A stretch of 64,000 nt of DNA, taken from the NCBI RefSeq assembly GCF_015624425.1, contig NZ_CP049919.1, positions 682,001 through 746,000 on the forward strand, in the 5' to 3' direction. Positions 63,929-64,000 of this stretch are shown here, in pieces. The notes under the pieces are model-generated. The model saw nothing but the letters and a program-made list of their open reading frames with translations. It searched no databases and had not been told where the DNA came from. The first letter of the stretch is position 1; each line of letters begins with the position of its first letter. The position numbers were made by a program, and so were the translations under genes. Source of the DNA: Roseateles sp. DAIF2. Lineage in GTDB: Bacteria; Pseudomonadota; Gammaproteobacteria; Burkholderiales; Burkholderiaceae_C.

Positions 63929-64000
63929 ATGTTGTTGCGTTTCAAGCCCGGCGCGAAGGCGCTGGGCAGCTTCCTGCTGACGATCGCGCTGACCTATCTG
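63929..64000 (+). CDS. ABC transporter permease (DppB-like), N-terminal fragment
   Basis: An ATG preceded by GCGGGGAC opens MLLRFKPGAKALGSFLLTIA, the start of a membrane helix, and remains open to the window edge (24 codons visible). Position directly after a family 5 binding protein makes it the first permease of that ABC transporter. The identification rests mainly on context. Confidence 0.7.
   Translation, partial: MLLRFKPGAKALGSFLLTIALTYL

Noticed and set aside
1..64000. A complete type VI secretion cluster to go with the two effector-like modules
   Set aside because: No tss, hcp, vgrG, PAAR or clpV-like gene was found. The modules are called orphan and their secretion is only inferred.
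1..64000. CRISPR arrays, tRNA or rRNA genes, integrases and insertion sequences
   Set aside because: I saw no regularly spaced repeats, no cloverleaf-like tracts ending in CCA, and no transposase or integrase motifs in any frame.

Overview
The window is uniformly GC-rich, densely coded chromosomal DNA. It looks like a betaproteobacterium of the order Burkholderiales, probably the Roseateles/Mitsuaria/Rubrivivax group. This is inferred from the overall GC and codon style, a fused beta-type indolepyruvate ferredoxin oxidoreductase, TRAP transport, FNR-type boxes and a family 18 chitinase. No species can be named from the sequence alone. I saw no rRNA, tRNA, CRISPR array, prophage or intact insertion sequence.

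Layout. 1-2.9 kb: end of an AlaC-type aminotransferase, a peptide-type ABC binding protein and a lysoplasmalogenase-like membrane protein. 2.96-4.15 kb: a HEMVHVWQ metalloprotease-like protein overlapping a lipoprotein, which looks like an orphan type VI effector/immunity pair. 4.2-6.1 kb: a questin-oxidase-like protein, an ASCH protein and a small membrane protein. 6.2-9.2 kb: a LytS/LytTR-type two-component operon with a membrane protein between the two partners, and upstream a 26-residue membrane micro-protein with its own terminator. 9.3-11.1 kb: cytochrome b561 plus two YceI proteins. 11.3-18.3 kb: an HD-domain protein and a signalling block (histidine kinase, receiver-PAS-GGDEF-EAL protein, hybrid kinase).

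18.3-25.5 kb is a tightly overlapping operon: a giant GMC oxidoreductase fused to an alpha/beta hydrolase, a PhoD-like phosphoesterase, a GNAT acetyltransferase and a second alpha/beta hydrolase. 25.5-29.5 kb: a periplasmic thioredoxin, a GNAT, a DsbA-like protein, a degenerate metallo-beta-lactamase-fold protein and its divergent LysR regulator. 29.5-37.4 kb: a PAS-PAS-GAF-GGDEF-EAL protein and a PAS hybrid kinase, each with an FNR-type box upstream, flanking an M16 peptidase. 37.8-40.2 kb: a GFA protein, a membrane-anchored Mrr-like protein and a lipoprotein hydrolase. 40.4-45.3 kb: a complete TRAP transporter (dctP-hairpin-dctQ-dctM), a DUF2189 protein and the decayed remnant of another dctM.

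45.3-52.4 kb: a chemoreceptor, a DUF2167 protein, indolepyruvate ferredoxin oxidoreductase and its divergent AsnC/Lrp regulator. 52.5-55.3 kb: an unrecognised protein with a C-terminal glycine-zipper membrane segment, followed by two tandem multi-pass membrane proteins, the second frameshifted. I read this as a candidate pore-forming effector with duplicated immunity genes. 55.4-62.1 kb: an EamA exporter coupled to a secreted metzincin, a signal-bearing FAH-family protein, an AraC regulator, a secreted unknown, a GH18 chitinase, a GNAT, a small membrane protein and a DUF2164 protein. 62.3-64 kb: a second peptide ABC binding protein and the start of its permease.

Two themes cut across the map. 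Two c-di-GMP or kinase sensors appear to be under oxygen (FNR-type) control. A 13-base motif, GGTCAGGYCTTGC, recurs at least five times exactly, mostly inside genes, where it imposes codons unlike those around it.
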